From assembly GCF_000150955.2 (NCBI RefSeq), contig NC_011674.1, positions 310,001 through 374,000 on the forward strand: 64,000 nucleotides of DNA, in the 5' to 3' direction. The stretch comes from Phaeodactylum tricornutum CCAP 1055/1 (lineage: Eukaryota; Bacillariophyta; Bacillariophyceae; Surirellales; Neidiaceae). Every line of letters starts with the position of its first letter. Within the stretch, counting starts at the first letter, position 1. Positions 1 to 10,850 of the stretch are shown here, one piece after another. A program made the position numbers and the translations under genes. The notes under the pieces were generated by a model, which worked only from the letters and a program-made list of their open reading frames with translations, searched no databases and was not told the DNA's origin.

Positions 1-2391
1 GCATTCGATCCGCAAAACAACGCTAGCAACAACGCACAATCACAGTCGCAAATGATGATGCAGAACGTGGCTATTATGAGTGGAATGGCGAACTACAAGC
101 AACAGGATCGGACTGCGGGAGTGGTGCTTCCCGTGGCTCCGGCATCGGCAAGTGCCGGTGACGACCTCTTTTTTGACTCGAACACCAGCAAATCCCACAA
201 AGGTGATTTGACGAGTGAGGAGCGGGCACAGCAAAACCGTGATCGGAATCGGGAGCACGCAAGGTCGACGAGACTTCGCAAAAAGGCCTACGTGCAAAAG
301 TTGCGCGAACTCGTCGAGGGTCTGCATTCCGAACGTACGGAAGAAGTACGACGAAGGAGAGTAGCAATACAGCATCTCGCGGAAAAGCAAAACGTTCGGA
401 AAAAGGTTGTGCGGAACTTTTTACAGTATGGTTCCAACTACGAAACGGACGAGCGCAAGTGGGGGACCATTTTGGAAGACGATTTCTATTTGAAACAGCC
501 GGTAACTCCGTACCGGTCCTTTCCGAGGGCAGAAATCGAAAAAGTACGTTGACGCATATAGGCTCGACCGCATCCTAACCTACGTCAATCGGTAAAACCT
601 CATCATTTTCTTTCGCTCACAAACTACAGGAATGTCGAATCTCTCGTGGAATCGACTCTATTATCAACGACGGAGCTAGTCTCTCGGTAATGGTGGAGGG
701 TATTGGATCACGGAGTACTCGCTGGATGCAGATGAAGCGTGATGAGTTTTTGCTCCTGAACGAAGCCAAGCACGGTTCCAAGAGGATGCCTAACTGCATT
801 TTACGACAAGACAGTCGCTACAAGCACGCGATTTCGAGCCTCTCTTCGAGCTCAGGTTCCTCCAATCAAAATTCAAGTAGTGAAGAGGAAAAGCAAAACG
901 AACGCATCCAGCCTACGAACGCTTTGGCGACACACACCGAAAATCCTGAGGATGGAACATCAGGTTCTCCAAGTGACGAGGTGGCAGCAACTAAAGTCAG
1001 TTCGTCGGGCGGCAGTGGAAATAGCAGCAACGAAAGCAACACGGGCAGCGACGGCGGCCGACAGTCAAAGCAGCAGGACGCTTCTCAAGGTTTCCACGAT
1101 TACCATGCAAAACCATTGCCTGATCCAAAGTTGGAAGATTCAGAGCGCAGTAGCCCATCGGGGGACGACTCACCCGAAGAATCCAACGACAACGCTTCGA
1201 ATGGCGGAACGAAGCGCGTCAGCACGGATTCTTCTTCTGGAGATGATAGTGCCGCAGCAATAGCGCGCCCCAGTAAGCGCCGAAAGCATCAAGATGAAAC
1301 CTCCAGCAGTGTGAATACGGCTGGACATGCTGTATATGCTTCCAGAACGGCGCCCAATCCGCTTCTTCCACCAAATATCGCCAAAAAAGGCGGAATTCCT
1401 CACAATGTTCAGCCTGCGGGAACTTCTGTCTCGTCGAACAATGGGATTGCCCGGATCGGGACTGCGCCAGCTATCCCGCTGCCCCCGTTTACAGGGATAG
1501 GAAAAAATTGTTCGGTTGCTTCTGATGGTCATGCTGCGGCAATGCCGACTATATCAGTGCCTCAAGGAAAAAGCATTGCATCCTCTGCGAAGGATGGTAC
1601 AGCCGAGCCCACCGTTCTATCAGCCGAGGTCGAGACTTCTTCGAGCACTTCGGGAAGAAAGAGGCCACAGATTAGAGCCTACTATCACATCAATGAGGAC
1701 GACATGATTTTGATGGAGGACTTTCTTATGTGCCCGTTCATCTTTCGTTCTCAGGATGCCGTTCTTTGTGGTGCGTTGTCTGAATGTGTGATGCCTGGTA
1801 TGCTTCGGGCGCATTTTTCGCCGAGAAACAAGCTAGTTAGCGTTGAAATGGTGTACGATGCCATGGGCTTTATGCAATTGTTAGAACGCGCAAGTGGGAA
1901 CGAAGGCACCTTTCAGATTATTCCTGGTAGCCTTGAAATGGCGCTGGCGCCTATCAATACAGAAGCAAGAGTCATTACCTTGGCTGAGGCACCTTTTTTG
2001 ATCGTCAATGTAAATGCAGAATTTACGAAGACAACTGGATACACCCAACTGGAAGCTGAGGGCAAGGAGTATCTCAGCCTGCTCGGAGGTGAAGGGACCA
2101 TCCCGGAAGCTTGTGAGCGCGCCAACAAACCCGTACATAAGTTGGAAGAAGTAGCCAATGGTCGATGTGCGTGCTCAACCAATATTCACTACGACAGGGA
2201 CGGTCAGGACTTTATTGAATACGTTTGTTCGTATCCACTGACTAAGTAAGTCTTCGTGCTCGCGGCAACGACAATCTGTTCTGCATTCATTAACGCTTCT
2301 CTTTTAACATTGCAGTTCCAACGATGAAGTTACTCATTTGCTTCATGTTCACAAGGAGCTACCATCTCTTCAAAACTCCGTTCATGATTGA
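1..2391 (+). CDS. bZIP-PAS transcription factor (5' end outside window)
   Basis: Three exons, 1-543, 630-2245 and 2316-2391, joined by GT-AG introns (86 and 70 bases) that keep frame. The frame is open to base 1, so the gene may begin upstream; the first ATG inside is at 52. Exon 1 encodes a basic region (RDRNREHARSTRLRKKAY) followed by a leucine-zipper-like helix. The middle is a long Ser/Asn/Asp-rich disordered stretch. The C-terminal ~150 residues, finished by the small third exon, resemble a PAS domain (core APFLIVNVNAEFTKTTGY). The flavin-binding NCRFLQ motif of aureochrome LOV domains is absent, so I read this as a non-photoreactive bZIP-PAS factor, a class known from diatoms. It should act in the nucleus as a dimer; ligand and targets cannot be read here. 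Confidence 0.87.
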
Positions 2392-2460
2392 CGCATTTCA
2401 GTAGAAAGTACTTTAAGAATAGCCCATTGCTTTTGATCTTTTATGTACATAATGTTGTGC

Positions 2461-3834
2461 TTATTCTGTTGCTTCTCGCGTTTTTTTGTTGGATTTCACG
2501 TCACTCTTGGTGTCCTCTGGATCAGGAAGTCGGCAAGCTTTGACTACAGCTTTGTATCGGGTTTCAATGGCGTTTTTGTCATGATCATTGAACATTGCGG
2601 GGGTTGTGTCACGCTTGACCATTGTAGCTTGCCTTAAGAGGGCGCGTCGCTGGTCTTCGCGGTCACTTACGAGCGCAGTAGTTTTCAGCATTTTGAGCAG
2701 ATGGCACGAAACGGCGCAATTTGTTCGCGCAGACTGACGAATTTGGTCAACGGCCGCGCAGACAAGTCCTTCATAATCAGTGACGTGCCAAATCACTCGA
2801 ATGCTGTCCTCCGCATCACGGTAAACCGACTGAGGTAATTGGCGTTCAAAGATTGTCTGCAGCCCCGACCCCAGGTAGTCGATACAGTCAATGGCTGTGT
2901 AAGGGTCGTTTATCCCTGGCGAAAGTGCTCGCAAGGCAACCTCTACAAGCTGCCGAATGCCATATTCATAATCTTGTTCTGAAGTGCGATTTCTTCCGAC
3001 ATAAATACACTGCTGGATTCTTTGTATTGTTTCTTTTGTCAGTTTTTCTTCCGGTTCCCCTTCTATAACACGTACAATTGTCTCAGCGGAAGAGATAAAG
3101 TCTCCAGCACGGACCCACAAGTACAGCTTGGCACTTTCACTAGACGCAATTTGCACCAAGGACATCTTGTCGATGGCTTGGACGTAGCCGCTCCTCCCAG
3201 ACTTGATTGGCCAACCTTCATCGTCGTCCGGATCATGTATGCGCTCTTGTACCTTTCCGTCGTCGGGATTGGGGAATACATTTCGAATAGTTTCAAGAAG
3301 GCCAAGATGTGCATCAGCAACGACATTCTCTGCCTGAATAATTAGAAGCGTATGCTGCACAAATCTAATAAAAATTCCGAGACTGAGTAGTGCAAGGACT
3401 GTCGCTACGAACGCCGAAATCTGCGGTGCAAAAGGTTTGTCGTCCACCTCTTCCACTGGTGGTCCACGAATAATAAACAGGCAGTATGTATACGTTCCCA
3501 TAAGGGTTCCAAGCGTGTATCCGCTCGTCCTATCCTTCATGAAATTTCGCAACAACCGTGGGCCGAACTGCCCGGAAGCTAGCGTCATGGTCACCATGAT
3601 GCTAGAAAACGATAGACCTGCTAAGGAAAGAGAAGAAGTCGCGATGGTAGAAAGCAAATCGGACATCCCCTGGGAATTCGTAATGAAAAACCATCCTGAA
3701 GCATCTTGAGTATAGCGATCGTCCAAAAACAGAGTGAATTGCGACAACACAATGGCAAGAACAACACAGCCAGCAGGTGCAGACCAAACCGACGCCTTAA
3801 GCTGTTCACAGAAGTGCTGAAGTAAGGTGTGCAT
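2461..3834 (-). CDS. DUF2254 family membrane protein
   Basis: A single exon of 457 residues, starting at the ATG at 3834. It has hydrophobic segments near residues 20-37, 60-85, 105-122 and 137-160, then a soluble C-terminal half. The motif ALRALSPGINDPYTA is the hallmark of DUF2254 (a predicted membrane protein family common in bacteria), and the length fits the family. The function of the family is not established to my knowledge. The C-terminus is Lys-rich. The gene is convergent with the bZIP-PAS gene, with about 70 bases between stop codons. A bacterial-type family without introns in a diatom suggests old horizontal transfer, which is inference. Confidence 0.83.
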   Translation of the reverse strand: MHTLLQHFCEQLKASVWSAPAGCVVLAIVLSQFTLFLDDRYTQDASGWFFITNSQGMSDLLSTIATSSLSLAGLSFSSIMVTMTLASGQFGPRLLRNFMKDRTSGYTLGTLMGTYTYCLFIIRGPPVEEVDDKPFAPQISAFVATVLALLSLGIFIRFVQHTLLIIQAENVVADAHLGLLETIRNVFPNPDDGKVQERIHDPDDDEGWPIKSGRSGYVQAIDKMSLVQIASSESAKLYLWVRAGDFISSAETIVRVIEGEPEEKLTKETIQRIQQCIYVGRNRTSEQDYEYGIRQLVEVALRALSPGINDPYTAIDCIDYLGSGLQTIFERQLPQSVYRDAEDSIRVIWHVTDYEGLVCAAVDQIRQSARTNCAVSCHLLKMLKTTALVSDREDQRRALLRQATMVKRDTTPAMFNDHDKNAIETRYKAVVKACRLPDPEDTKSDVKSNKKTREATE

Positions 3835-4742
3835 TTCTCAGAGAAAAACTGAACTCAGTAACTAGCGAGTTGCGTCTCGAATTTCGACGTCGTTCAGCAG
3901 CTTCAGTAAGTGCAAGCTGCGCTGTGCTGTGCTGTGCGTGACAACACTTACGAAATAATCGGGGGCACGTAAAAAATGGACTTCAAAGCAGCTCTCGAAC
4001 GTTTCTGGACATGAGTTGCCACAGTTTTGGATCCACTTAGAAGCTCGTTGAACCCTGCTCTCTCTCACTGTCAGCCTCGGGCGCACTGACTGTAAACGAG
4101 AAACACTTACTGCTAGGCGGACGAATGACGGATGACGATGCAAGGGATCTGTGACGAACTGGACGTAGAGATGGTTTTTATAGGTAGTAGTCATGATCGT
4201 AGCTATTTTACTGTTAAATGTAAAGGACTACCAAAGCGTTACTTATAGTTATTTAACTGTCAGCGCAACTTGTGAGGTCCGATACACTCGAACATAAGCT
4301 GAATCCAAGGACGTCACGTCACTGATATAAGTAGTATTCTGTCTGGATCCAAGGAAGTCATGTCACTCAAATAAGTATTATTCTGTCTGTATTGAGGCAT
4401 GCAATGATGACGTGACAAAGCCCAGCCTTCACTGACGATTTACCGCATGTAATTATCTATCTCTTGTGAAGTGCCAACGAATGAGATAACAATGACTCTT
4501 GCGGTTTGAGAAAGACCAAGGCCGCAAAACTGAGAAATGGCTAGTTGTCGAACGCAACACGAAGCTTCGTCGGCTGAGACCCACCAACTATATGTCAGCC
4601 CCACCGCGTCCTTCTCTTTCCTTTGCTTCTTGATTGTTGCCGAAGAAACAGTAGAGCTCGAAGGAGAGATTTTCGGGCATCTTCTCATTCGAACCCGTTC
4701 TGAACACAAGTAACTCTGGCTCCAAAACAGAAAGTCACAACG
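3835..4742. other. Divergent intergenic region, 908 bases
   Basis: This lies between the starts of the DUF2254 gene and the cNMP-dependent kinase gene. It contains an imperfect tandem repeat of about 52 bases (4298-4398; the shared text includes GGATCCAAGGAAGTCA and TATTCTGTCTG) and CRE-like hexamers (listed separately). Short open frames here lack family signatures and I do not call them genes. Confidence 0.6.
4311..4413. promoter_or_regulatory. Cluster of CO2/cAMP-responsive-element-like hexamers
   Basis: Two ACGTCA hexamers sharing one base occur at 4311-4321, and TGACGT at 4408-4413. These are the core words described as CO2-cAMP-responsive elements in P. tricornutum, bound by bZIP factors. 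They lie about 330-430 bases upstream of the kinase ATG and inside or next to an imperfect tandem repeat. A regulatory role is inference. Confidence 0.4.
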
Positions 4743-7362
4743 ATGGAACAAGAACAGCAACAAAGCATCAAAGACCGCATACGCTTGTTTGACCAAAGCG
4801 TCAGTTTTCCACCGGAAAACATGCCCAATGTAGTAAGAGTCGCCTTGACGAGAAAAGATGGCGTATTTAGGCCGAGAAAGCCAATTTCAAGAACAGAAAA
4901 GCTGGAAATGAGAAAGGAACTCGTTCGAGAGAAAGACCAATCGAGGAGAAATCTGCTAGAAGAAATTGAAACTTCACCAGAAGTACCGGAGCAAGCACCG
5001 GAATTATCGACGCTGGCACCATTGCCCGACTGCCAGGATCGATCAAGAGGCCTGATTCGGAGAAAATCCTCCCGAGATGGTATGTGTTCCGCCGTTGGAA
5101 ATGTACCGGAGAATGTATATAGGCGACAGCCCATAAAGTCAACGCGAGCACCGCCCAAGTTTACCCGAAGTACTTTGGAGAGTGACGTAATCCAAACGGC
5201 TCTAGAGGAGAACTTCGTTTTTAAGGATCTGACCAGGCAGCAGTTAACACCTTTCATCGCGGCATTTGATCGAAAGACGTTTGAACAGGGAGAAAAAATC
5301 ACGGAACAAGGCGATCCCGCTGATTATTTCTATATCATTGAAAGAGGCGCTGTTGTTTTTGAAGTCAACGGTATAGAGGTCGGAACAGCCGGTGGTGGGT
5401 CCAGCTTCGGAGAATTGGCGTTAATTTACTCCAGTCCGCGTGCAGCAACTGTTGTTGCACTTGAAAGGACTTCTGTTTTTCGAGTTGAGAGAGAAATATT
5501 CAGCTCCATTTTGCAATCACAGGCTGAAAAATCGGAAGATTCAAAGATTGCGATCCTAAGGAAAGTCATCTTTTTGAAAGATTTGACGGATTCCGATCTG
5601 AAAAAACTTGCAATGGCCATGACACCTATGTTTTTCGAGAGAGGGGAACTTCTTATCCGAAAAGGTGATGTTGGAGAAGACTTTTTTATTCTCGAGGAAG
5701 GCGAAGTCCTTGTGAGAGATATTTCAATGGGCTCAACCGTGTATGAGGATGTTACCTTAGGCCCCGGAGAGTATTTTGGTGAAAGAGCTCTCGCAAAGTC
5801 TGAGCCCTGTGAAGCAAATGTAAGCAGCACAAAAAAGGGCATGGCATTCAAGATCAAATTCATAACATTCAACAAAGTATTGGGCAAGATGTCGAAGCTG
5901 ATTCTCAAAGCACAGGATACGCGCAAGCTTGCAGGAGTCAAGGCTCTATCAGAGGCAAACTTGGAGCCATCTCAAATTACAAGTCTTGCGAGTATGATCA
6001 CCAATAGAATTTTCAAAGAAGGTAAAAACATATTCAAGGAAGGTAAACATATAGAGCCGGCACTCTATTTCGTTCGAGAGGGAAAGGTTTTGCTCAAGTC
6101 CAGCAACTTTGAGCGAGAAGTCTCGGATGACGGCTACTTTGGCCTGGAAAAAATTCCATTGCCAAAAAACTCAATTTATCAAGCAACATGCAAGAGTGTT
6201 TGCGTCATCGGTGTCTTGACCCTTGCCAGCTTTCGACAAGTATTCGACACAGAATTCCTAGAAGGAGCAGCTCAAGAGGAAGTTTACAGCTGTTCCACTA
6301 CTGCGGAGCTTCCAAGCCTAAAATTGGAAGCTTTGCGTAAGTATCAGATCTTAGGGGAAGGTAATTTTGGGCAGGTCTGGCTCGTAACTGAAAGTGAATC
6401 GAGTTCTACACCGTATGCACTCAAAATCCAAGCGAAGTTTGAACTTATTGAAGGAGGACAGGCCGATACAGTCCTTCGTGAAAAGGAAATAATGTCACAA
6501 GTTCGTCACCCATTCATCTCGAACCTCGTCAAAACGCATCAGGACACTGACTTTCTATACATGCTTCTGGACTATGCACAAGGAGGAGAGCTCTTCAATG
6601 CTATCCACGCCGATGACCATGATGGCTTACCTGAGGAAAATTGCCAATTTTACGCTTGCGTTATTGCGGAGGCTCTCGCTTATATGCATCGCAGGTTCAT
6701 CGCCTTTCGAGACCTTAAACCTGAAAACGTGGTAATCGACAAATCCGGTTATCCAGTACTGATTGATTTTGGATATGCTAAATACATTCCGGAAAAATCG
6801 TTTACTCTCTGTGGCACACCGTAAGTCGAGGTTTAGCTTGCTGATCCTTTGCAGTTCCGTTAAGTCTTTCTCATTGTCTGTGTCTTTTCGCAGTAACTAT
6901 TTGTCGCCGGAGATGATCACGAGTCGTGGACACAGCTGTTCGGTTGATCACTGGGCACTAGGAGTTATCACGTATGAAGCCCTAACAGGTTTGAATCCTT
7001 TCTTCGAGGAAGGAATGGACCAGACAACGCTGTACAAGTCCATCGTACAAGATCACTACCCATACCCTGACGAAGCAAGCGCAATAGCTGCAGATTTCAT
7101 CGAAAAGCTGCTCATTAAAGACCCCAACCAGCGGCTAGGGTCACTAGCTGGAGGAGAGGACGACTTGTTTGCGCATGAATGGCTGGAACGCTTCGACCTT
7201 GAACGACTTCGAAAGCGCGAGCTAGTTGCTCCCTGGGTGCCAGAATGCAGAGATGCGCTAGATACAAGCAATTTTGCGGATTGGAGTGATGTAGGCGACA
7301 AGACGATAGAAAAATACCCGCCACTCTCTCTTAAAGACCAAAACCTCTTTGAGGGTTTCTAA
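4743..7362 (+). CDS. Cyclic-nucleotide-dependent AGC protein kinase (PKG-like)
   Basis: Exons 4743-6820 and 6894-7362 (73-base intron) give 848 residues; splicing restores the activation-loop text CGTPNYLSPEM. The order is a ~150-residue basic N-terminus, three cNMP-binding domains (about 160-270, 280-385, 405-505) and an AGC kinase domain (about 533-790). Domain A has a complete phosphate-binding cassette (FGELALIYSSPRAATV, 222-237). Domain B has FGERAL but lacks the cassette arginine, and domain C is degenerate. The kinase has GEGNFGQV, K561, FRDLKPEN in place of YRD/HRD, DFG at 675, and a C-terminal hydrophobic motif FEGF. The layout is that of protist PKGs. In domain A the residue after the cassette Arg is Ala, which is PKA-like and favours cAMP in known families, whereas PKGs usually carry Thr or Ser there. 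Confidence 0.93.
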
Positions 7363-7417
7363 ACCAAAAGCAGTATGGAAACTGAATCGCCCAATGAGAT
7401 TTAGAATCTTCAACAGC

Positions 7418-9145
7418 CTACTTTTCTTTGTTGGTCTTTGCCTCCATTTTGTCGGCCTTATCCATTTCTGTTTGTGCTTGAAAAAGCCCACTTAGTCGGC
7501 CAGCTGCGCTCATCCACGCAACAAGGACACTGTAGTAGACAACCCCTACTACAGGTGCGGCATTAATGATATTTCCAAAAACAAAGACCAAGCCCTGCTG
7601 GATCAGTGAGCCTCCACTCTTTCCAATCCGCGATCCCAAAACATCAATTGCCGCTTTTCCTTTGACCTTTGATTCGTCGTCCAGAGGAATATAAGCCATT
7701 TGTGTGGTAGGGTCGAAAAGGGCATACTTGGAGGTTTTGCTCAGCAAACTCTGAATTGTTCCAAAGATTACGGCGATCTCCAATCGTGCTGGACTATCCA
7801 AACCCAACAAAATGCAAGCAAAAAAGGGTAACGCTAGAATGGCCATGATCCCAGGTGTAGCCAACGCTCCGACTTTCCACCCCAACAAACGGATCACGTG
7901 CACACCGAAGAAAATAACAATGCATGTGCTCAAACCAACCGCTGACGAGAAGTTACCCATAAATCGTTGATAATCTAGCGGGTCTGGATATTGTTTCTTC
8001 ACCAAGCTTTTCCACATGATTTCGGTAAAGTTAATACTGAGGCCGTATCCCAGCACCAGCATGGCAATTAGACGCAGGTACTGACTTGACGCGAGAAATT
8101 TCCCCGATTCAACCATGGACATTTTGGGTTTCTTCTTTTTCGGTTTGATAGACTGCTCGTTATCTGCCGCTGGCTTTGCTGATTCCGTTCGCTCCACATA
8201 TGACGAACTGAGTTGGTAAAAGATGCAAATCATAATACCAGCAAATGTTACGGCCGCCGTGAGTCGATGCATGGATGCCTCAAAGTTGACCGCTTTGCTG
8301 GCAAACCGTACCACATACTGGCCCGCTAAAACTGGAGCGAGGCCACTCATTTGAGCAAATAATGGATAAAAGCGCTTGGCCTGATCCACGTTGACGACGT
8401 CGTTCGCAAACTGCCAAAACAATAGCCCCACCGATACGGAAGAATATATTTCCGCCATGACGTAAAATAAGGCGGATGTCCAGTGTGTCGCAATCTTGGC
8501 CAGAACCGCCATGCCGCCAGATGCGGCACCGCCCGGGAGAATTGCCTGCACGGCTTCCAAACTAGGGTGCAGTCGCTCCGCGTTCGGGTAAATGAAAACA
8601 TCAAACAGCCCGAAAAAGGTAAAGAAAGGAATGCAAGTGGAATAAAATAGCATTTTTTTGCCCATGGCGTTGGACATTTTGGAATAGAGCGCGATAAATG
8701 CGGTCGCTGCGGGTAGCACCCCGTATATTTTGAGAAAGGCAATCGCTTCGGCACCACATTGCGTGACAATCAACGTGTCCTTGGTATCACGCGTGAGCGT
8801 GAGTGCCAAGATTATAAAGAATTTAATGGATCCGATGAGCAGAAATTTGGTGACTTCTTGGTTTCCGTAGATGGGAAAGACGGCTTGTCGCACTTTGCGG
8901 AGCGCACCGCCGGTTGCCAACGGTGTAGTTGGCGCAACAGTACTGCCTCCCCGAGGGGGGTCGAAGGACGAGGATACACTCTTGGTTTTGGCCATGATAT
9001 ATAGCTTTGACAACTTCGGAGAGTCCGGGACATGCGTTCCCTTTTTGACAGGAAGTGCACTTGCTTGATGAGAGGAAGTGGCCGAAATACGAGTCGCCGC
9101 CGAAAGAAAAACCGAAATCAAGGCAATCGTCGGATATGGTCTCAT
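7418..9145 (-). CDS. NTT2: Plastid nucleotide transporter (ATP/ADP translocase family)
   Basis: The 575 residues run from the ATG at 9145; the frame is open further upstream but this start yields a clear signal peptide (MRPYPTIALISVFLSAATR). The protein belongs to the TLC/NTT family (plastid and rickettsial nucleotide transporters) with about 11-12 hydrophobic segments and conserved charged residues such as TLTRDTKDTLIVTQCGAEA. As I know the sequence, it is P. tricornutum NTT2, reported to exchange a broad range of (deoxy)nucleoside triphosphates. That breadth is why it was used to import synthetic base-pair triphosphates into E. coli. Diatom plastids cannot make their own nucleotides and need such import. 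The gene is convergent with the kinase gene, 55 bases apart, and has no intron. Confidence 0.95.
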   Translation of the reverse strand: MRPYPTIALISVFLSAATRISATSSHQASALPVKKGTHVPDSPKLSKLYIMAKTKSVSSSFDPPRGGSTVAPTTPLATGGALRKVRQAVFPIYGNQEVTKFLLIGSIKFFIILALTLTRDTKDTLIVTQCGAEAIAFLKIYGVLPAATAFIALYSKMSNAMGKKMLFYSTCIPFFTFFGLFDVFIYPNAERLHPSLEAVQAILPGGAASGGMAVLAKIATHWTSALFYVMAEIYSSVSVGLLFWQFANDVVNVDQAKRFYPLFAQMSGLAPVLAGQYVVRFASKAVNFEASMHRLTAAVTFAGIMICIFYQLSSSYVERTESAKPAADNEQSIKPKKKKPKMSMVESGKFLASSQYLRLIAMLVLGYGLSINFTEIMWKSLVKKQYPDPLDYQRFMGNFSSAVGLSTCIVIFFGVHVIRLLGWKVGALATPGIMAILALPFFACILLGLDSPARLEIAVIFGTIQSLLSKTSKYALFDPTTQMAYIPLDDESKVKGKAAIDVLGSRIGKSGGSLIQQGLVFVFGNIINAAPVVGVVYYSVLVAWMSAAGRLSGLFQAQTEMDKADKMEAKTNKEK

Positions 9146-9771
9146 CCGCTTGCAAACCAGATAAAACCGGCAAAAAAGTGTTTCCGAGGAGCTATCAATG
9201 CCTATCACCGTATTTCGAAAGATTGCAACGTTTGCCACCTCTCCAATGAAGTTCGTCGTAGAGTTTCGGAGGAACGAATCGGTGGATTCATCACATTCAA
9301 CCAGAATCGTCGACAAACTTCATCGGCGAGCCATCACTTCATTCACGCTCATGTCACGGCCTGACGGCCAACAAGAGACGAAGACATCAGAGGTGTGGCG
9401 CCTTTTGGTTAGCGTACTTCTGAGTTGACTGTCGCCTAAAAGAACAGGTGGACAGACGAGTCTTCTACTTACAGGTAACTTACGTTAACAGTAAGTGCGA
9501 ATTGATAGATCAGACAGGTAGGTAGGCATCTTCAGGACAGCAGCATATACAGTCAACTATATGCCATTTTAGTACTGATTGTGACAGTAAGGACCAATCA
9601 AGTCTATTCACGGGTTAACAGGACAAGGTAGGTAATTCACGATCGATTCATCCAAGTACAAGGTAGTTTGCAGCATCTTGACAAAGGTCAAAGTGGGCAG
9701 GTCTAACACGGACTTCTTCATCGGTGAAGGTCCCGCTAGCCGACACAACGAAAGAAAGAGATTGCTGCACC
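9146..9771. other. Divergent intergenic region, 626 bases
   Basis: This separates NTT2 from the plastid protein gene. The first ~170 bases continue the NTT2 frame but precede its signal-peptide start and are probably 5' UTR. The rest shows only short GGTAGGTA-type and GTTAAC words; I see no gene or RNA. Confidence 0.5.
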
Positions 9772-10617
9772 ATGAGGCTTGCCTACTCGCTGCTAGGGCT
9801 GATTGCTACCGGTTGTGCCTTTTCGCCGTGGATTGCGATAGGTCCAGCGCAAACGCGCTCACAAATCGCACTGCTTCCTCCGCCAAGGCACGAGGCCTTG
9901 ATTTCACCGTCGCGACGAAGGGCGCCCGCCCTTGCTCTTTCCTCGAAAGATTGGGACGCTATACTTGCGGAGGACGACGACAGTAATCAGAATGGAAGAA
10001 TTCCTGCCAAACCAGATATGCAGTACAATCCGCGCAACATTCAACGCCAACATCACAATTTTGTTGCCATTCGCGAAGCCGGCGGTCCCGAAGTTACCAA
10101 CGATGTGTATGTGCCTGAGCCAAACTCGGAAGTCTTTTGGTTTGTCGGTAAGGTGGCTCGAATCTCCGATGTCTCGGTCGAACAAGTCATTGCTAGACAG
10201 TGGCCTCTCATTGAACAGCACGCTGCCAATCTACGGCCAATTGAGCTATATCCGAGCCGTGGAAGGTTGGAAATTTGGTACGCGCCGGGTGACTCGGAAA
10301 TGGAAGTGGCATACAATCGGCCGGATTTGGTATTACAAAAGGCTTTCCGGGATGCAGAAGGCGCCGACTCTATTAAGCACAACTTAATTGGTTTTCAGGG
10401 GGAAATGTACCAGGGTGGAGAGGAAGGATTCCGTACCCGCCGCAAATCCGACGGTAGCCCGGTCAAGCCAGAGATCCAATCACCCAATGCGAACGAGCTC
10501 CAGGCGCCGACTGAGGATGATATGGAACGATTGGAAAAGGAACTAGAAGGAAAAGATATTAACGAAGTCTATAAAGAGCAACAAAGGCGGTACGGGAACA
10601 AAGTGGACGACGATTAA
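9772..10617 (+). CDS. Plastid-targeted conserved protein of unknown function
   Basis: 281 residues from the ATG at 9772. The N-terminus is a signal peptide with a diatom plastid-type cleavage motif (GCAFSP, Phe17), followed by a Ser/Arg/Pro-rich transit-like stretch, so stromal import across four membranes is expected. The mature part holds a compact acidic/aromatic domain (around HHNFVAIREAGGPEVTNDVY and VFWFVGKVARISDVSVEQVI) and an acidic, coiled-coil-like C-terminus. I do not recognise the family. It has no transmembrane segment after the presequence and no intron. Confidence 0.75.
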   Translation: MRLAYSLLGLIATGCAFSPWIAIGPAQTRSQIALLPPPRHEALISPSRRRAPALALSSKDWDAILAEDDDSNQNGRIPAKPDMQYNPRNIQRQHHNFVAIREAGGPEVTNDVYVPEPNSEVFWFVGKVARISDVSVEQVIARQWPLIEQHAANLRPIELYPSRGRLEIWYAPGDSEMEVAYNRPDLVLQKAFRDAEGADSIKHNLIGFQGEMYQGGEEGFRTRRKSDGSPVKPEIQSPNANELQAPTEDDMERLEKELEGKDINEVYKEQQRRYGNKVDDD

Positions 10618-10850
10618 AGGACCTACGTAAGCACTTTTCCCAGGACGAGGCAAAAACCCAAAGCAAGAATGAGAAAGGGATCTTTCGCGCATTCAGTAAT
10701 GCCCACGGAATCGTTAGCATCCCATGTGGTATACTTTAGATAAGTTCTACAGTGTGAGAGCAGCCCGTCTAGCTAGCAATAGTAACAGCAAGGTTTCGCT
10801 AAACAATGAGAGTTGTGCTTGAGTACCGCGCCGAGCCCCTATTTCTCACT

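Noticed and set aside
1-2391. Aureochrome (bZIP-LOV photoreceptor)
   Set aside because: The PAS-like domain lacks the NCRFLQ flavin-cysteine motif.
3862-4194. 110-residue minus-strand open frame upstream of DUF2254
   Set aside because: It is Arg/Ser-rich without a motif and lies in the promoter region with repeats; chance frame.
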